Shown in pieces: positions 37,940 to 50,300 of a stretch of DNA of 64,000 nt (position 1 is its first letter; each line of letters begins with the position of its first letter). A model generated the notes under the pieces. The model saw only the letters and a program-made list of their open reading frames with translations, was not told the DNA's origin and made no database searches. The position numbers were made by a program, and so were the translations under genes. Source of the DNA: Atopsyche davidsoni (lineage: Eukaryota; Arthropoda; Insecta; Trichoptera; Hydrobiosidae); assembly GCA_022113835.1 (NCBI GenBank), contig JAILWY010000027.1:3536501-3600500 (forward strand), given 5' to 3'.

Positions 37940-38130
37940 AATTCTTGCGGTGAACAACAGAATCCTATAATTCGTACAAATTGAAACTCGCTAAAGCATA
38001 TTTTATAGTTTTATTCAATTAGTTTATGAATGAAGATATTATCTTATCGTCTTGCATGCAAAAAAATCAGCGTTGTATTTTTAAAATGTTCTATAGAGAA
38101 CCAAAAAATGAAAAAAATTAAGCATACACA
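37940..38130 (+). repeat. dispersed direct repeat, copy 1
   Basis: About 190 bp recurs at 38590-38805 in the same orientation, sharing GTGAACAACAGAATC, AATTAGTTTATGAATG and ATAGAGAACCAAAAAATG. This copy lacks the 40-bp segment present at 38691-38731 of the other. Confidence 0.75.
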
Positions 38131-38306
38131 CAATGGATATTATTATAGACTAGAAATGTAGCCCGTCATAAAATGACGTATTCGATGAGGGATGCAATTG
38201 TATTTGAACATTTGTTTGGCTGACAGTTAGATGAATATTTGATTTCATTTTGTACACATATATTTTGAATAACCGGATATTAATTTCGAAAGAAAAGCCA
38301 TTCTAG

Positions 38307-38350
38307 GAAATATCACATGTCGTGTCACAAACAACGACATGTGATATTTC
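38307..38350. repeat. perfect 17-bp inverted repeat, 10-nt loop
   Basis: GAAATATCACATGTCGT is followed after GTCACAAACA by its exact inverse. It lies between the two direct repeat copies at 37.9 and 38.6 kb. It could be a foldback remnant or a structured transcript element. Confidence 0.8.
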
Positions 38351-38589
38351 ACTACACTGTTCTTTATTAGATGCAGTCTTTATCACGTTCAATAGTGCTA
38401 TTCTTTTTTAATTACGTTTGCTGTGCTTAGACGATGTTATTTTTTTAGGAGGCATTTTAAGTTATTATGATGTGATTAATAATTTCTAACGCAACTAAAA
38501 AATAAAATTGGTACTTGTGTCAAGCTGACATAAACTGGAAATTTCTTAAAAGCATCATATTTTGTTTTTTTGTAAAAATTCTAAATTTG

Positions 38590-38805
38590 AAATTCTCGCT
38601 GTGAACAACAGAATCATATAATTCGTACATAAAGCATATTTGATAGTTTTATTAAATTAGTTTATGAATGAAAATATTATCCTATCGTCTTGAAATTCGG
38701 CACATAACTGCGGAAAAACTTACTGAACTTGCGTGCAAAAAATCAGCGTTGTATCTTTTAAGATATTCTATAGAGAACCAAAAAATGAAAAAAATGAAGC
38801 ATACA
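38590..38805 (+). repeat. dispersed direct repeat, copy 2
   Basis: Partner of the copy at 37940-38130. It carries an open frame of 65 codons from 38668 (RHITAEKLTELACKKSALYL and on), which the first copy loses through a deletion. I do not recognise the peptide; it may be a fragment of a transposon ORF. Confidence 0.7.
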
Positions 38806-38929
38806 TTGAAAATATTTATTGCTATCCAGAATTTTTCTAGTGACGTGTTTATTGACACTGAATAGGAATACAAAAAAATAAACCCAAAGGCACATCTCAC
38901 TCTGAAAATACATCTTTTCGCAAGGACGT

Positions 38930-39130
38930 CCACCGTTGGATCGGATGTGAAGCGATCCATCAGTATCGGTTTCGCAGGGTATCTTCAGGACGGCAGTGGA
39001 GACACACCTGTGCGCACTATTTACTGGCTCCGTAAGGTCGAATATCGTTTAACCCGAGGCCCAGCACTCGCTCGCCGGCCCTAATGGGGGTTGCGACCCC
39101 TAGACCTTAGCGACGTCCTCGGGGCCTCCC
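38930..39130. other. GC-rich island
   Basis: A stretch rich in CG and CCGGC words (CGAGGCCCAGCACTCGC, CCTCCCGGCGAGGC) in an AT-rich setting. No long open frame or RNA family was recognised. From 39130 to 41100 the sequence is AT-rich and shows nothing I can name. Confidence 0.35.
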
Positions 39131-41100
39131 GGCGAGGCAAGGTTTTATTTCTACCGCTGTCAAAAAAGGTCAGAAATAGGAGCGCAGAGACTGTGCGTGA
39201 TAGTTGATAGTGGTTTCGGGTTGTTTTTTCATGTACTTCCAATAATATATTACTGGCTACAGTTATATTTACAATTTATTATACTGAAATAGCACGGTTA
39301 TTCAGGATCCAAAGTTTAGATAAAAAATATAATTTTTCTTCTGGCTACTCCAGACTTCATATTTTTATTATTTTAAGGGCAGCTCTAAGGTTCTATAAAA
39401 TATTCAAGAGACACAACATCTCATACTTTTTGTACGTACAAAGTTTCATTCGCCTCTATTTTATCGTCGTGGCAAAAACGGCTCCTACACACACTAAAAC
39501 GTTAAAATGTTTTTTTAGGGTTTTCAGATAAAATAGTCAATTATTCGAGCTCAAATTTTGACGATATGTTTTATTAAATTATCTTAAATTACTCTTGCGC
39601 AGAAATATTCTATGAAATGTTAATTTGAAACAGCCAAGAACTCTAAAATCAGCTATATTTTATATAAACAATTTTGATATACATATATTTTCTTATAATA
39701 TATATTTTCTGTACTGAAAAATATTTTGAAAATCCACAAAGAAACCTTAACTTTAAGCGAGGTAATATTACACAAATCCTCAAGTGTATTTTTTAGGTAA
39801 TTGATTCACATGCAACGATGAAAAAAAAAACAATGAGTTATGGGAATATTATCTGCATCGTAAAAAAATTGACGATTTTTTTGTTGTTTTATGGGTGAAC
39901 CTAAAGAAATACTGTATTAACTTTATGTAAAATGGTAACTTGGTATTGAGGAGCTTTTTTTTTTTTTAGCCTTTTGTTCTATAATTTTAACGCCTAAAGT
40001 GAAATTTTAACGGTGCCGCGTTAATAAACATTTAAAAATTTTCATACCTCTGAAAAAGTGTGCCATTGTCTTTAATGCTTAACACGTTATTAAAAATATG
40101 CTAATGCTGTATTTAAAACCAGGCTGGGCTTAGGTTGATTACAGAATTAAATATCTTTTTCATTCGGAAACATTTTCTGGAACATTTTATTTACACTCTC
40201 GTGAAGCCGGGCGGTAATTCTCTTTATTAAAAATCATCCATTCATTTACTCCTAAGAATATTTTGCGATGTTAATTTTAGACGGAAAGATCTTGGAAACA
40301 TCACTACTACTTTTTATCACGAACCCACTCTCAAATGTAATTTACATAATTTCCCAATTGTTAATTTAATTAATTAATAATTAATTTACATTAAACATTT
40401 TTTTTATCGATTGAGGATAAATTATCAATATTATAGATTTTGGTTTTGACATGAAAATTAATACACCAATTGTCTCAACATCAATATTTTATATTCTAGG
40501 ATCATGTGGACTATGTAAAAATGTGATCGAGACTGAGTTTTCAATTGTAGACCGATCAGATATATTTTAATTGCTCGGTTTTTGTTAATATACAGCAGAG
40601 ATAGAATACAACGGAAAGTTTCCGGAAATGCTTTGTTATTTGTTGTGCACTTTATTCCGAACGAGTTGTTGAATAAATAAAACAGTAGATAGTTGTTCAC
40701 AAGTTTAGGAGTTGTCACTTGGCTCGGGTCTGCATATGTTTTCTCCCAACAATGTTACGCAAACTGTATTGCACTCCGAGAATATTCCAACCTTATATCC
40801 CGTCATATATTCCGCTACGCCACCTACTTTGATACAGCAAACTTTCGTATCAAAATACACAAAGGTAATAATTTCTTCATATAATTTATACTATTTTGAA
40901 ATATCTTACGTGATTCACTAATGGTAAGTTTGAATTTTTGAAATATGGCGACTTGGCTCTGAAGGTCAAATATGCACAGTGGGATATTTTTAATACTATT
41001 GCCACTAAAGCAAAGGTGCTAGCATTTCATTATTAATCAAAAGCAGAGTCAAAATATCTACGGGAACATTAGAGCTATACTATTTAATAAATTTTTCTGT

Positions 41101-42032
41101 GCGTATGAATTGTACAGCTTTATTATGAAAATCTTCGATGACGTCATTAAGATAAAACACCTGCACGTCATGTCAAAAGCGCGTAAAGGCAGCAAGTGCT
41201 TTTCAGATCGAAGATGACGGTGGTTTATGCGTCAGCAGAGTGGGCGGATATTCTTACAGTGAGAACAATCCCAAAGCTAGCTCATCTGCCATGGCGGGGG
41301 CGGTAATATTGCCAAGGTGTTAAATCGGAAGTATATGAATTGTATATCTTCGATAACGTCATCAAGGGGTTTGTTGAGTGTTGGATAAGACACCTGCACG
41401 TCACATCAACAGGGCGTAAAGGCTGCAAGTGCTTTTCAAATCGTGGGCGGATATTCTTTCGGTGAGAACAATCCCAAAGCAAGCTCTTCTGCCATGGAGG
41501 GGGCGGTAATATTGCCAAGGTGTTAACTCGGAAGTATATGAATTGTATAGGTTTATTATAAAAATCTTCGATGACGTCATCAAGGTGTTTGTTGAGTGTT
41601 GGATAAGACACCTGCACGTCACATCAACAGCGCGTAAAGGCAGCAAGTGCTTTTCAGATCGAAGATGACGGTGGTTTATGCGTCAGCAGAGTGGACGGAT
41701 ATTCTTACAGTGAGAACAATCCCAAAGCAAGCTCATCTGCCATGGCGGGGGCTGTAATATTGCCAAGGTGTTAACTCGGAAGTATATGAATTGTATAGGT
41801 TTATTATGAAAATCTTCGATGACGTCATCAAGGTGTTATTTGAGTGTTGGATAAAACACCTGCACGTCACATCAACAGCGCGTAAAGGCAGCAAGTGCTT
41901 TTCAGATCGAAGATGACGGTGGTTTATGCGTCAGCAGAGTGGGCGGATATTCTTACGGTGAGAACAATCCCAAAGCAAGCTCTTCTGCCATGGCGGGGGC
42001 GGTAATATTGCCAAGGTGTTAACTCGGAAGTT
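41101..42032 (+). repeat. tandem array, 4 units of 215-248 bp with CRE palindromes
   Basis: The anchor CTTCGAT(G/A)ACGTCAT recurs at 41133, 41348, 41566 and 41814. Units share CACCTGCACGTCA, GCGTAAAGGC, AGTGAGAACAATCCCAAAGC and GGGGGCGGTAATATTGCCAAGGT. Three of four units contain a perfect TGACGTCA (41139, 41572 and 41820); the second has TAACGTCA. The second unit lacks about 27 bp near 41440. Minus-strand open frames over the array are repeats read through and are not genes. Confidence 0.92.
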
Positions 42033-42303
42033 TGTAATTTTATTAGTTTGTCGTCACATGGCGCGGGCGGGGCCGGCTAAGCCTGAGGGGTCAGACGCCC
42101 AAGGAACTTCGGGACCGAACTCATTACAAGTAAACTCATTACAAACAGCATGTCTGGAATATACAGGGTGCTCTAGGTGTTGACATGCAACTTTATTAAA
42201 TACATTTTATATCAAGCGCGTGCAATTTAATTATCACGGAAGAAACCTTATAGATTTTGGTGAGAGGCTTAGAATTATGAAGCGTTTGTTTTAACAAATA
42301 ATC

Positions 42304-42420
42304 AATATTTTTGACGAAGAATACTTGGTGAAATTCCATTTTTATATTTTTCCACATGCTGATTTTTATTGGTGACCGGTTTCGCCAACCTTGATTGTTC
42401 AAATCACTCAAGTATTATAT
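42304..42420 (-). mobile_element. dispersed element with GGCGAAACCGGTCAC core (copy 1)
   Basis: The minus strand reads TTGGCGAAACCGGTCACCAA at about 42370-42388. The plus-strand side shares AATATTTTTGAC, ACTTGGTG and AATTCCATTTT with 57461-57507. This is one of three copies in the window. The core resembles part of a hammerhead ribozyme; see 57511-57600. Confidence 0.6.
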
Positions 42421-42839
42421 TTAAAATATCCAGTTACACGGCGATTCAAATACCACAAAGTGTTTTCACATAAACGAGTATATTGATTATAATTTTTTAC
42501 TTATTTATATTACACTTTTAAATGTCTTCTACTTGAAAAAAATAAAAAAAGCTCTTGTAAAAAAAATAAAAAAAGGTTAATTATGTAATATTAATAGTGT
42601 ATTAATACGTGTTCGCCTGCCTAAATTTTAGTATTTTTCGGTATTGATACCAAGTTTTTACTGTTCGCACCAAAATATGGTATAAATATTTTTCTATGTG
42701 AGTGTCGTTTTTATATGAAAATAAATATGTACCAAAAAAAAACATTGAAGATTTATTGAATTCAAAAACCAACACATTGCTTTTCATTAGTTTAAATATA
42801 AAAAAAGCAAAAAAAAAAAAATGTAACCGAAGCTAGCTT

Positions 42840-43060
42840 TACCGTCACGTAGCAGGGCGATGCGCTCCACAGTTTCTCAAAGTTCTTTCACCGCCACACC
42901 CGCCGTCTAATTCGGCCCATTGAGGCGGCGATTGATTATGTCCCGCGGGATGACACCGGCGCCCGCAATCAGCCCATCTCTTCTTCTCCCCCGGCGACGG
43001 CGAACGTGTCGGTTGCATTTCGTGAAACACACACGTACGCTTGCACAGTGGTTTCTGCTT
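42840..43060. other. GC-rich island
   Basis: Contains AATTCGGCCCATTGAGGCGG and ATGTCCCGCGGGATGACACC, complex GC-rich words within AT-rich DNA. An 85-codon minus-strand open frame covers it but has no recognisable domain. It is a candidate conserved non-coding element. Confidence 0.35.
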
Positions 43061-43314
43061 AATTGGAGCTTGTTTAGGGTGTTTTAATTTCAGAACCAGC
43101 ATGATTATTGAATTACCAACAATGCGTTATTTTAACAACTTCCTCATCGGGTGACTCTCCTCAGAGGAGGTTGGCGACCATCGCACTAAGCATAAATTTA
43201 TGCTGAATTAGTTAGTAGTTGGTCTCCGGGTCTTTCTACACCGCAGTTTTATATTCGAAGGAAATTTTGCGTATTGCTGCTGCCCAATAGCATTATCATA
43301 TAATCATTTCCATA

Positions 43315-43965
43315 CAAAGCTGTGTGTGCATTAATTTTTTCAGATTTTTTCGTGAAATCGGAGCTTTATTATAAAAAATTGGTACAATTTATTCTATTAA
43401 AAGTATTGTCCATCGCTAGCCACTACTTATTCCCATCTTCCGGGCAAATTATAGATTCCATCCCAAAAGAACTGTTCGTCTTTTGAAGCCAAGAAAGAAT
43501 GTAGCCAATTTTTGTTACCCTGTTCAGAAGTGAAGCGTATTCCAAAAAGGGCATTCTGCATCGATTGAAACAAGTGGTAGTCGAAAGGGGCAAGGTCTGG
43601 GCTATAAGGCGGGTGAGGCAGAGCTTCCCATCCACTGTTTTCCAAATAGGTTTTAACCGATTTGGCCTGATAACCACATCGAAATCACCATTATTAAAGC
43701 GTCGAAACCAGTTCTCACACGTTTATTGCAATGGAGCATGTTCACCATAAACTTCACACAGCAATCGGTGACTTTCAGCTGGTTTTTTCTTCCAATTGAA
43801 ACAGAAAAGTAAAGCTTCCCGCAAATTGCGTTTTGTTGGTACAAAAGTTGACATATTGAAAACTCAAAAAAAAAAATTGTATACACTTCAGCAATATGAC
43901 ATATACGCTTCACAATGAATTGTTAAAGTATAGCCTGATGCGATTCAATACTAGTAAACGCCATC
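43315..43965 (-). mobile_element. mariner element, strongly deleted (copy 3)
   Basis: Same family as the copies at 3.9 and 14.8 kb. The 3' inverted end (TGTGTGTGCATTAATTTTTT) is at 43321. The minus strand gives the transposase start with several changes, runs to the FDV of the DNA-binding half, and joins near 43670 to the C-terminal PHPPYSPDLAP block. The third catalytic region reads APFD instead of APSD. The 5' terminal repeat is lost: homology to copy 1 stops near 43965. The left boundary is set only by the end of the repeat. Confidence 0.85.
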
Positions 43966-44329
43966 TCTTAGAAATCAATATATAAATAACAGGAAACTCA
44001 AATCTCCACTAAGTACCTTCACAATCATTCCAAGTCCACCATTCCATTACCGATCCTTTACATACGCTCAGGTTGCTCATGCCCGAGCAACACAATGAGG
44101 AGAGCAGGGAGATTTACAACTACTAATTTAAATTGTAAATAATTATACGAGGTAATCTGATGCAATATTCATATATCAAATATATGTAAATGAAAAAAAA
44201 ATATTTTGACCCCCAAATAAATCGTTTTGCAAAAAGAATCATTCGCAGGTAATATTTTATCGATATTTTGAATAAGCCGGCCGGATTTATACCGGAAAGA
44301 ATTTCACAGAAGCCTACGAGCTTCATCCC

Positions 44330-44470
44330 CAATTGTAGCAAAGCCTAGGGCTTCCCCGCTCGCACACGGGGGATGGCTGTTAATTGGAAGCCTGTAGCAG
44401 GCCGGGGGTTTCGTTTGATACGGGGATTCCCGACGAATCGAGTTACCATCCAATCCCACGCAATGCATTT
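44330..44470. other. GC-rich island
   Basis: Complex GC-rich sequence (GCTCGCACACGGGGGATGGC, CAGGCCGGGGGTTTCG, ACGGGGATTCCCGACGAATC) without an open frame of note. Beyond it, 44500-45580 is AT-rich with nothing recognised. Confidence 0.3.
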
Positions 44471-45589
44471 ATCTGAGAGTGGCACAGCCCGCCGCGAAAT
44501 GGTACACAATGCCTGTACGGGGGTTTTGCTTTATACTTGAATATAATAAAACATGTTTTGAGTATACAACACACCATACATTCGTTACCAACAAATTATT
44601 AAACGTTAATACAAAAAAAAAAAACATACTGCTAGGAGAAAACGACCAGTTGTTCTTGTGAGCGCTTTAAGACACTATCTTATATAAAATTATCACAATC
44701 TTCAATACACACTTATTGCTTGAATATAGGGAAAAAAATGTAAATAAAACAAATCTGTCACAAGTTGTTTTGCTAGTTTAATACAGATATTCTAAAATCT
44801 ATTTATAATTTCTGTATTAATTCTGCGAGTAAAAGCTTTGGAAGCTCGTATAATTTAAAAGCAAAATCCGAAATCCAAAGTCTAACAGCCAAAGCTAATG
44901 GCTAACACTTTGCTGATTTGTCAATATATTCTGCTATAATTGAGAAAATTATAAACATATTTCATTATATTTCCTAGTGTTATTTAAACTTTAATGACAG
45001 CTTTTGGCAACTAAAGCTTAATCTTGGATGCACCGGGAGCGTTTATTCGATAAAAGCTCGTAATAATACATTAAAATGTTTTATTACTGGTCCAACTAAA
45101 TCAATGGAGGATTGGCAAAATGCTTGCTGAATGGCTTTATGTATTTTATAAATAAAGCAGCACATAAACTTAGTTTTATTGCTGTAAATAACCAATTATC
45201 CTATTTATTTCTATAGTTTGATGTTGGAAATAAAAATAAGAGATTTTAAGTCAAGCACATATAATTAAGAAAAAGCATATTATTTTCTTTACAAAATTAC
45301 TGCGTTTACTGTATATCTTTGAGAGAAGTGTTAAAAGCAAAAAAAAACATAAAACATAGTATTAATCATACAGAATATAAATAACCGAGTGATTAAAAAG
45401 ATATTACATTAATCATTGTGAGCGTTTTTGTATTTTGAAGGTTTAGTAAGACAAGATGTCTTGTAAAAACCAACTGAAAATCTTAGCAATATGGTTATTT
45501 GTATTTATCAATTGAAATGGAGTATTGCACACCTAATCAGCATGTTTTAAACAAAAATCACCACACGAAAGGTGTTAATTCTCAGAATT

Positions 45590-45850
45590 GAAGAATGTCT
45601 CCCTTTATTTGTTGTACGAAAAGTCCAAGGTCATCCGCATTGTGACCGGTTTCGCAATGCTGATCCAAAGCTGTGCTTTGGATCAAAATCATTCTAAGCT
45701 CTCGGTCGCTATGTGTTGTTTAATTATTTTATGTTGTTTTCAAAAGGGTCCAAGGTCATTCCCATTGCGAATGGTGTTGGAACACAGCATAAAACTACAC
45801 CATAAAACCACAGATTTTCAACAAAACCATTCTAAGTTTTCAGTTACTGA
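45590..45850 (+). repeat. two diverged tandem units with a hairpin
   Basis: GTCCAAGGTCAT...CATTG...CATTCTAAG occurs twice, at about 45622-45715 and 45749-45842. The first unit holds GTGACCGGTTTCG and an 11-bp perfect stem with a 3-nt loop (TGATCCAAAGC/GCTTTGGATCA, 45661-45685). The second unit has lost both. Confidence 0.5.
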
Positions 45851-46659
45851 ATATAACAAAATTGCTGATATGCTCTAACAATGCAGCTTAATCTTACAAC
45901 AATATTATTTTTCCAGCCTTCCATGTAAAGATATTGTTTTTCTTGGTTTAGTTTATTGCCTATAAAACGGGCCACCATAACATTATTATAAACAACTTTA
46001 CGATGCCATATTAATATAATAAATATTTTTAATTATTGAGGCCAAACTGTTCACTCAATACAAATATTACCCTACTTTTTCTAACGAGCATGGCATGTTG
46101 AAAAAAAATTGTTAATATCCTTATAATAAAAACTATTAATTGAACTCCACCAAGTACTCTGTGTCAAAAATATTATATATATGTTTGTATTTTGACAACA
46201 TAAAATATATATTTGTGTTCAAACATTTCGATTATTTCTGCAGAGAAAATGGTATTCAATTGAAACTGTTTGTCGTATAATCTTTGAATCTTTCAGGTCC
46301 ATCGAATAACACAGTCTCTTTATTTGGCCCAGAGCGACCATTTTTATTTCAAAGCCTGCCGGCATCGTACGGAGCCTGCAGAGGGGAATGTTTAATATCA
46401 ACATGTGAACTGAAACAATATCGACACACTTTATCGCATTGCACTGAAACTCAATTTCATATTGAAACTGAAAACCTCTGAGCTCTAAATAAAACCACAG
46501 CCTTCAATAATACAGAAATGTCTCTCAGAAATATTTTCAGTTCCTACAACATTTAAATCAATATATTGAAAGCAGTTTGATGTGTTCAAAAAAATAATTG
46601 TAACTGTGTAGGGTTTATTACATCTTCAGTTGTATGTCTTGTCTTGTCTTGTTGGTTAA

Positions 46660-47259
46660 GGGCCTAGTCCGCATAATCGAGTTTTTTTGATCATTTTCTA
46701 GTCCGTTTTGCGAAAAATCCACTGCACCAATCGAAAAAAATTAAATGCAAAAAGTTTGATGCATTCCTTTTTCCGAATAAAATATATTTTTATTTCTTAT
46801 AAATTTAATATTAATATGATAAATATGTGTTTTTCCGATTGAAGTGTAGGAATTTAGAGATTCATCTGGTCCATTTTACAAGAGTCCTAAACATTTAAAT
46901 GTTTTTTTTTCAATTGAAATTAAAAGATTAAATATAAACCATGTGCGCCTTATTACTTTAAAAATTAAAAAAAAAAAGCTTTAACAAACTTTGGTTTTGA
47001 AAAGTCGTCATTTTATCCAATTTTTCAACATCTTCAAGATTTTATTTTACCCTTAAAATGGACGTTAATTAAATAATAAAAAATAGGTAAATATAATTTA
47101 TAGTTTTTCAATACTCTGTAAAAAATCAACTTTCGATATAGCAAAATAAAGTGACAATTAAATCAATTAAATGACACGATTTCGCCAGGTAATGGACTGC
47201 CTCTGGTGTGCCAACCAGACACCAGAGGCCAAAAAAACTCGATTATGCTGACTAGGCCC
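46660..47259. mobile_element. TTAA-flanked MITE, copy 2, with replaced right arm
   Basis: TTAA flanks both sides (46656-46659 and 47260-47263). The left 440 bp match the copy at 12876. Near 47110-47231 the expected right-arm segment is replaced by about 120 bp of unrelated sequence. That sequence includes a perfect 11-bp hairpin (GCCTCTGGTGT at 47199-47209 and its inverse at 47219-47229). The last 28 bp return to the terminal repeat. Confidence 0.85.
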
Positions 47260-47320
47260 TTAACTGTACTAACTAATAAAATATGCTGTAGTTGCCAGTA
47301 TTTTTAGACTGGTTCTACTT

Positions 47321-47364
47321 GGATTCAAACCCACGTTTTTTTATGATGGTAAGCACTTGTACTA
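47321..47364 (-). mobile_element. tRNA-derived SINE candidate
   Basis: On the minus strand TAGTACAAGTGC (47353-47364) resembles an A box and GGTTTGAATCC (47321-47331) matches the B box, at tRNA-like spacing. The arms do not fold as a cloverleaf, so it is a relic or SINE head. Confidence 0.45.
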
Positions 47365-47389
47365 ATGTACTATACGATACGATGCGAGT

Positions 47390-50300
47390 CAGGGAAAGCT
47401 TTTTGTTACCGGAGACTTTTTGGCAGAAGATCCCGCGGGAGATAGCCGACATGATGGAGTGACCGCATCAAGAAGTTGACTGAATCTGTCCCTTTGTCAT
47501 AAACCACCCACCTGCTGGACATAAAGGAACACGGAAAAGAGCCTTTTGACCTCAAACTCCTGACTGAAATAAACACTTTCAACTATTTAAATTTTTATTT
47601 AAATCTCAATTATTTATCGTTTTTAATTACAGTTCTTTCACAATTTACAGCTTTGTTGCTTTGTGCTTGAGTGTGTTAAAAGCTCATAATTTCATAATAC
47701 TATTATATAGGTATACCAAATCTAAATTAAGCTCAAAAGTAATAAAATATTAAATAACAATTTAAAATAGAGACTACTGAAATTTATTGTAGTTTCTTTA
47801 ATCAATTTTCAATATTTGAAAAAATGTACTTAATCATTATCAGAAGATAATAATAGTAAAAAACGTCAATCTGTGCTTAAACAATACTTGGATACATTTT
47901 TAGGCGTAGTTGATGTATAAGATAGTGTGAAAGTACAGTGTGGGGTTTCAAGAGAACTTTTACGTATTCACTTAGCAGGCTGCGGCGGGTCCAGGTTACA
48001 GTCTATTCTCAGTCAGGTGAGAGGGTAGAGGGTGTGGGTGGATCTGAGAGTACTGTCTGACCTAATGCTGGCCCCCGAACAAAGGGTGGTTTATCACCAC
48101 CGACAGGTACTGTTAATGGCGCGCCGCGTGTGGATTTCTCATATATCTCTTGTGGGAGGTAAGTTATGTATTAAAATTGTCTCCATGGCTATACTGTGCC
48201 CTGAGTATTTTACCTGTGAAACAGTTCAAACCCTTCAAAGCATTATCATTTTAAGAATACGAAAGAACAAATACAAAATAATATAAATTACGTAAAAAAA
48301 AAATATATTTTCATTGATTCAATATCGTGGAAACAGTATAAGAAGAAAGATGATATTTGTAAAAATTCACACTAGCAAAAACGGTGACTTTTTTATAATG
48401 ACCTATGATTTTGGGTGCTTTTGGTTATTAAAGTTAATGCTTACTTTTAGTTTATTACTAATAAATGCAGTAACGTGTGTTAATCACTCAGAATGACCAT
48501 CTATGCATTTCAGCTACCCTATCTGAGACTTAGTTAGGCATATAGGAAAATAAAACTATTGCTACCTTTTCGCGATTAAACCTAGCTTAAAAAATATATT
48601 GCGAAATAAAAAAACAAATTTAATCTTACCCATAATTATACAGTCTAAAAATATAAGGAATGTTTTAGAGTGTGCGTCTTATTCTTATAATTTATTATTG
48701 TAAATATCGCAGTCAAATAAAACGATTCCAACATTACTTCTGATTTTACAGGCTTTCATTATGTTTACTGTGAAAATATTAATTAATGTAGTATTATTTA
48801 TAACACAGACTACTCGAGTTCATAAACAAAAGGGACTTAATGTTAGGAATCCAAGAAACTCACGAAATTAATGTTGTGCTTTAATTATATCAGAATAATC
48901 AAAGATTAATTACAATTATAAAGCTTATTATGAATACGTTAAATAACATTGGATCTGAAAATATAACCGCTGTTAAATTTCATAGTCGAGGTCATTATAA
49001 GTCTATAGTAAAATAAAATTATAGACATATTCAAGGAAAATTTTTATAAGTAGAATTAAAGGAAATAAAAATTATATTCAGTCAGCCGAGAAAATAAAAA
49101 AAAGCATCGTTATTAAAATATATCTATGAAGACTTATTTTATTTGTTAGGCTTTATATTAAAATAAATAAAAATAGAAAAAAGACTAAAAACTAAAATCA
49201 GTTTTTGAAAGTATTTTTGAACCTTTTTTTTTCTACATTTTTAACTGTTATTTTTAATCAATTAACTTTTTATGAAGTAGTAATTCTACATGGAAATAAA
49301 GTTGTATTAATACTCACAAGTGTAAACGTTACAATCAATGTAATAATACAATAACATTTTTTTTTTAAATATTAACTCATATGATGCGTGAGGTTTTCTC
49401 ATTTTTAAACATTTAATGATTTGATCAGATGCCCGAAAACCTTTGCGAAGGTCACAGAAACAGACTTAATTGAGATAACACTACAAATTCTTGGATTTTC
49501 CTTGTGGTTCACTGAATTATTATTAAATTTTCTCATCTGTTAATACACGATGAATGTGTTTGATAAGTTTCAAACAGATTTTAAGGACAGATTTACAATT
49601 ACTCCTTGGTAAATTATCGGTGAAGCCTTAACTCTCTCGTGACTATAAACAGTAAAAGGGATGATAAGTAAACCATGGAATATAATATTAAGAGAAGGTG
49701 ATGTTATCCAAGTGAAAAATTTGTGTAGATCACTATTTAAGTCTTATAATTATCAATGTGACTTTTAATGGTTAGAGTCTAATTTATCTTTTTATTCAAA
49801 GGTATTTTAAATTTAAAAAAAAATTGGGGTTATTTGCCTAATAGGAGACATCTAAAAAAAGGAAAATAAAATGAAGGGTACACCCAACTTTATAAGAGAA
49901 TAATATACACATGAGTAAAAAAAAGGGAAGACTTTTATACAAAGTCTAAATTAAATTAAAAGAATTTTTTGCTATGAAGTTTTCTAAACAGATTTCAACT
50001 TTAATACAAGACTATGAGTATATGATTAATCATTAAGATAGTAATATTTGTTTTGTTTCAATATTATAAAAATCAATGTTAATTTTACCGTACAGAATCT
50101 AAAATAGAACCTCATGATGCCTTATAATTTTTATTTTACAACCAATGTTTGACATAAAAAGTTAGTTTAATATATTATTACATTAAAGTGTGATTCAATA
50201 AGGGAGTGCCCACTGTGTCCAGTAACTAATTAACCTGGAGCCAGGGGCACTCAGTGAGGGCAAACTTGTGCGAAAAACTCCTCTAATCCTGTCGCCGGAA

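Noticed and set aside
41282..41617. 111-codon minus-strand open frame with internal repeats
   Set aside because: It is the tandem array read through; the repetition in the peptide follows the DNA unit and units differ by frame-breaking deletions.
42845..43102. 85-codon open frame over a GC-rich island
   Set aside because: Stop codons are rare in GC-rich DNA; no family resemblance was seen.
48032..48286. Possible exon ending at CAG|GTACTG near 48107
   Set aside because: No convincing acceptor upstream, an in-frame stop close by, and no partner exon found.
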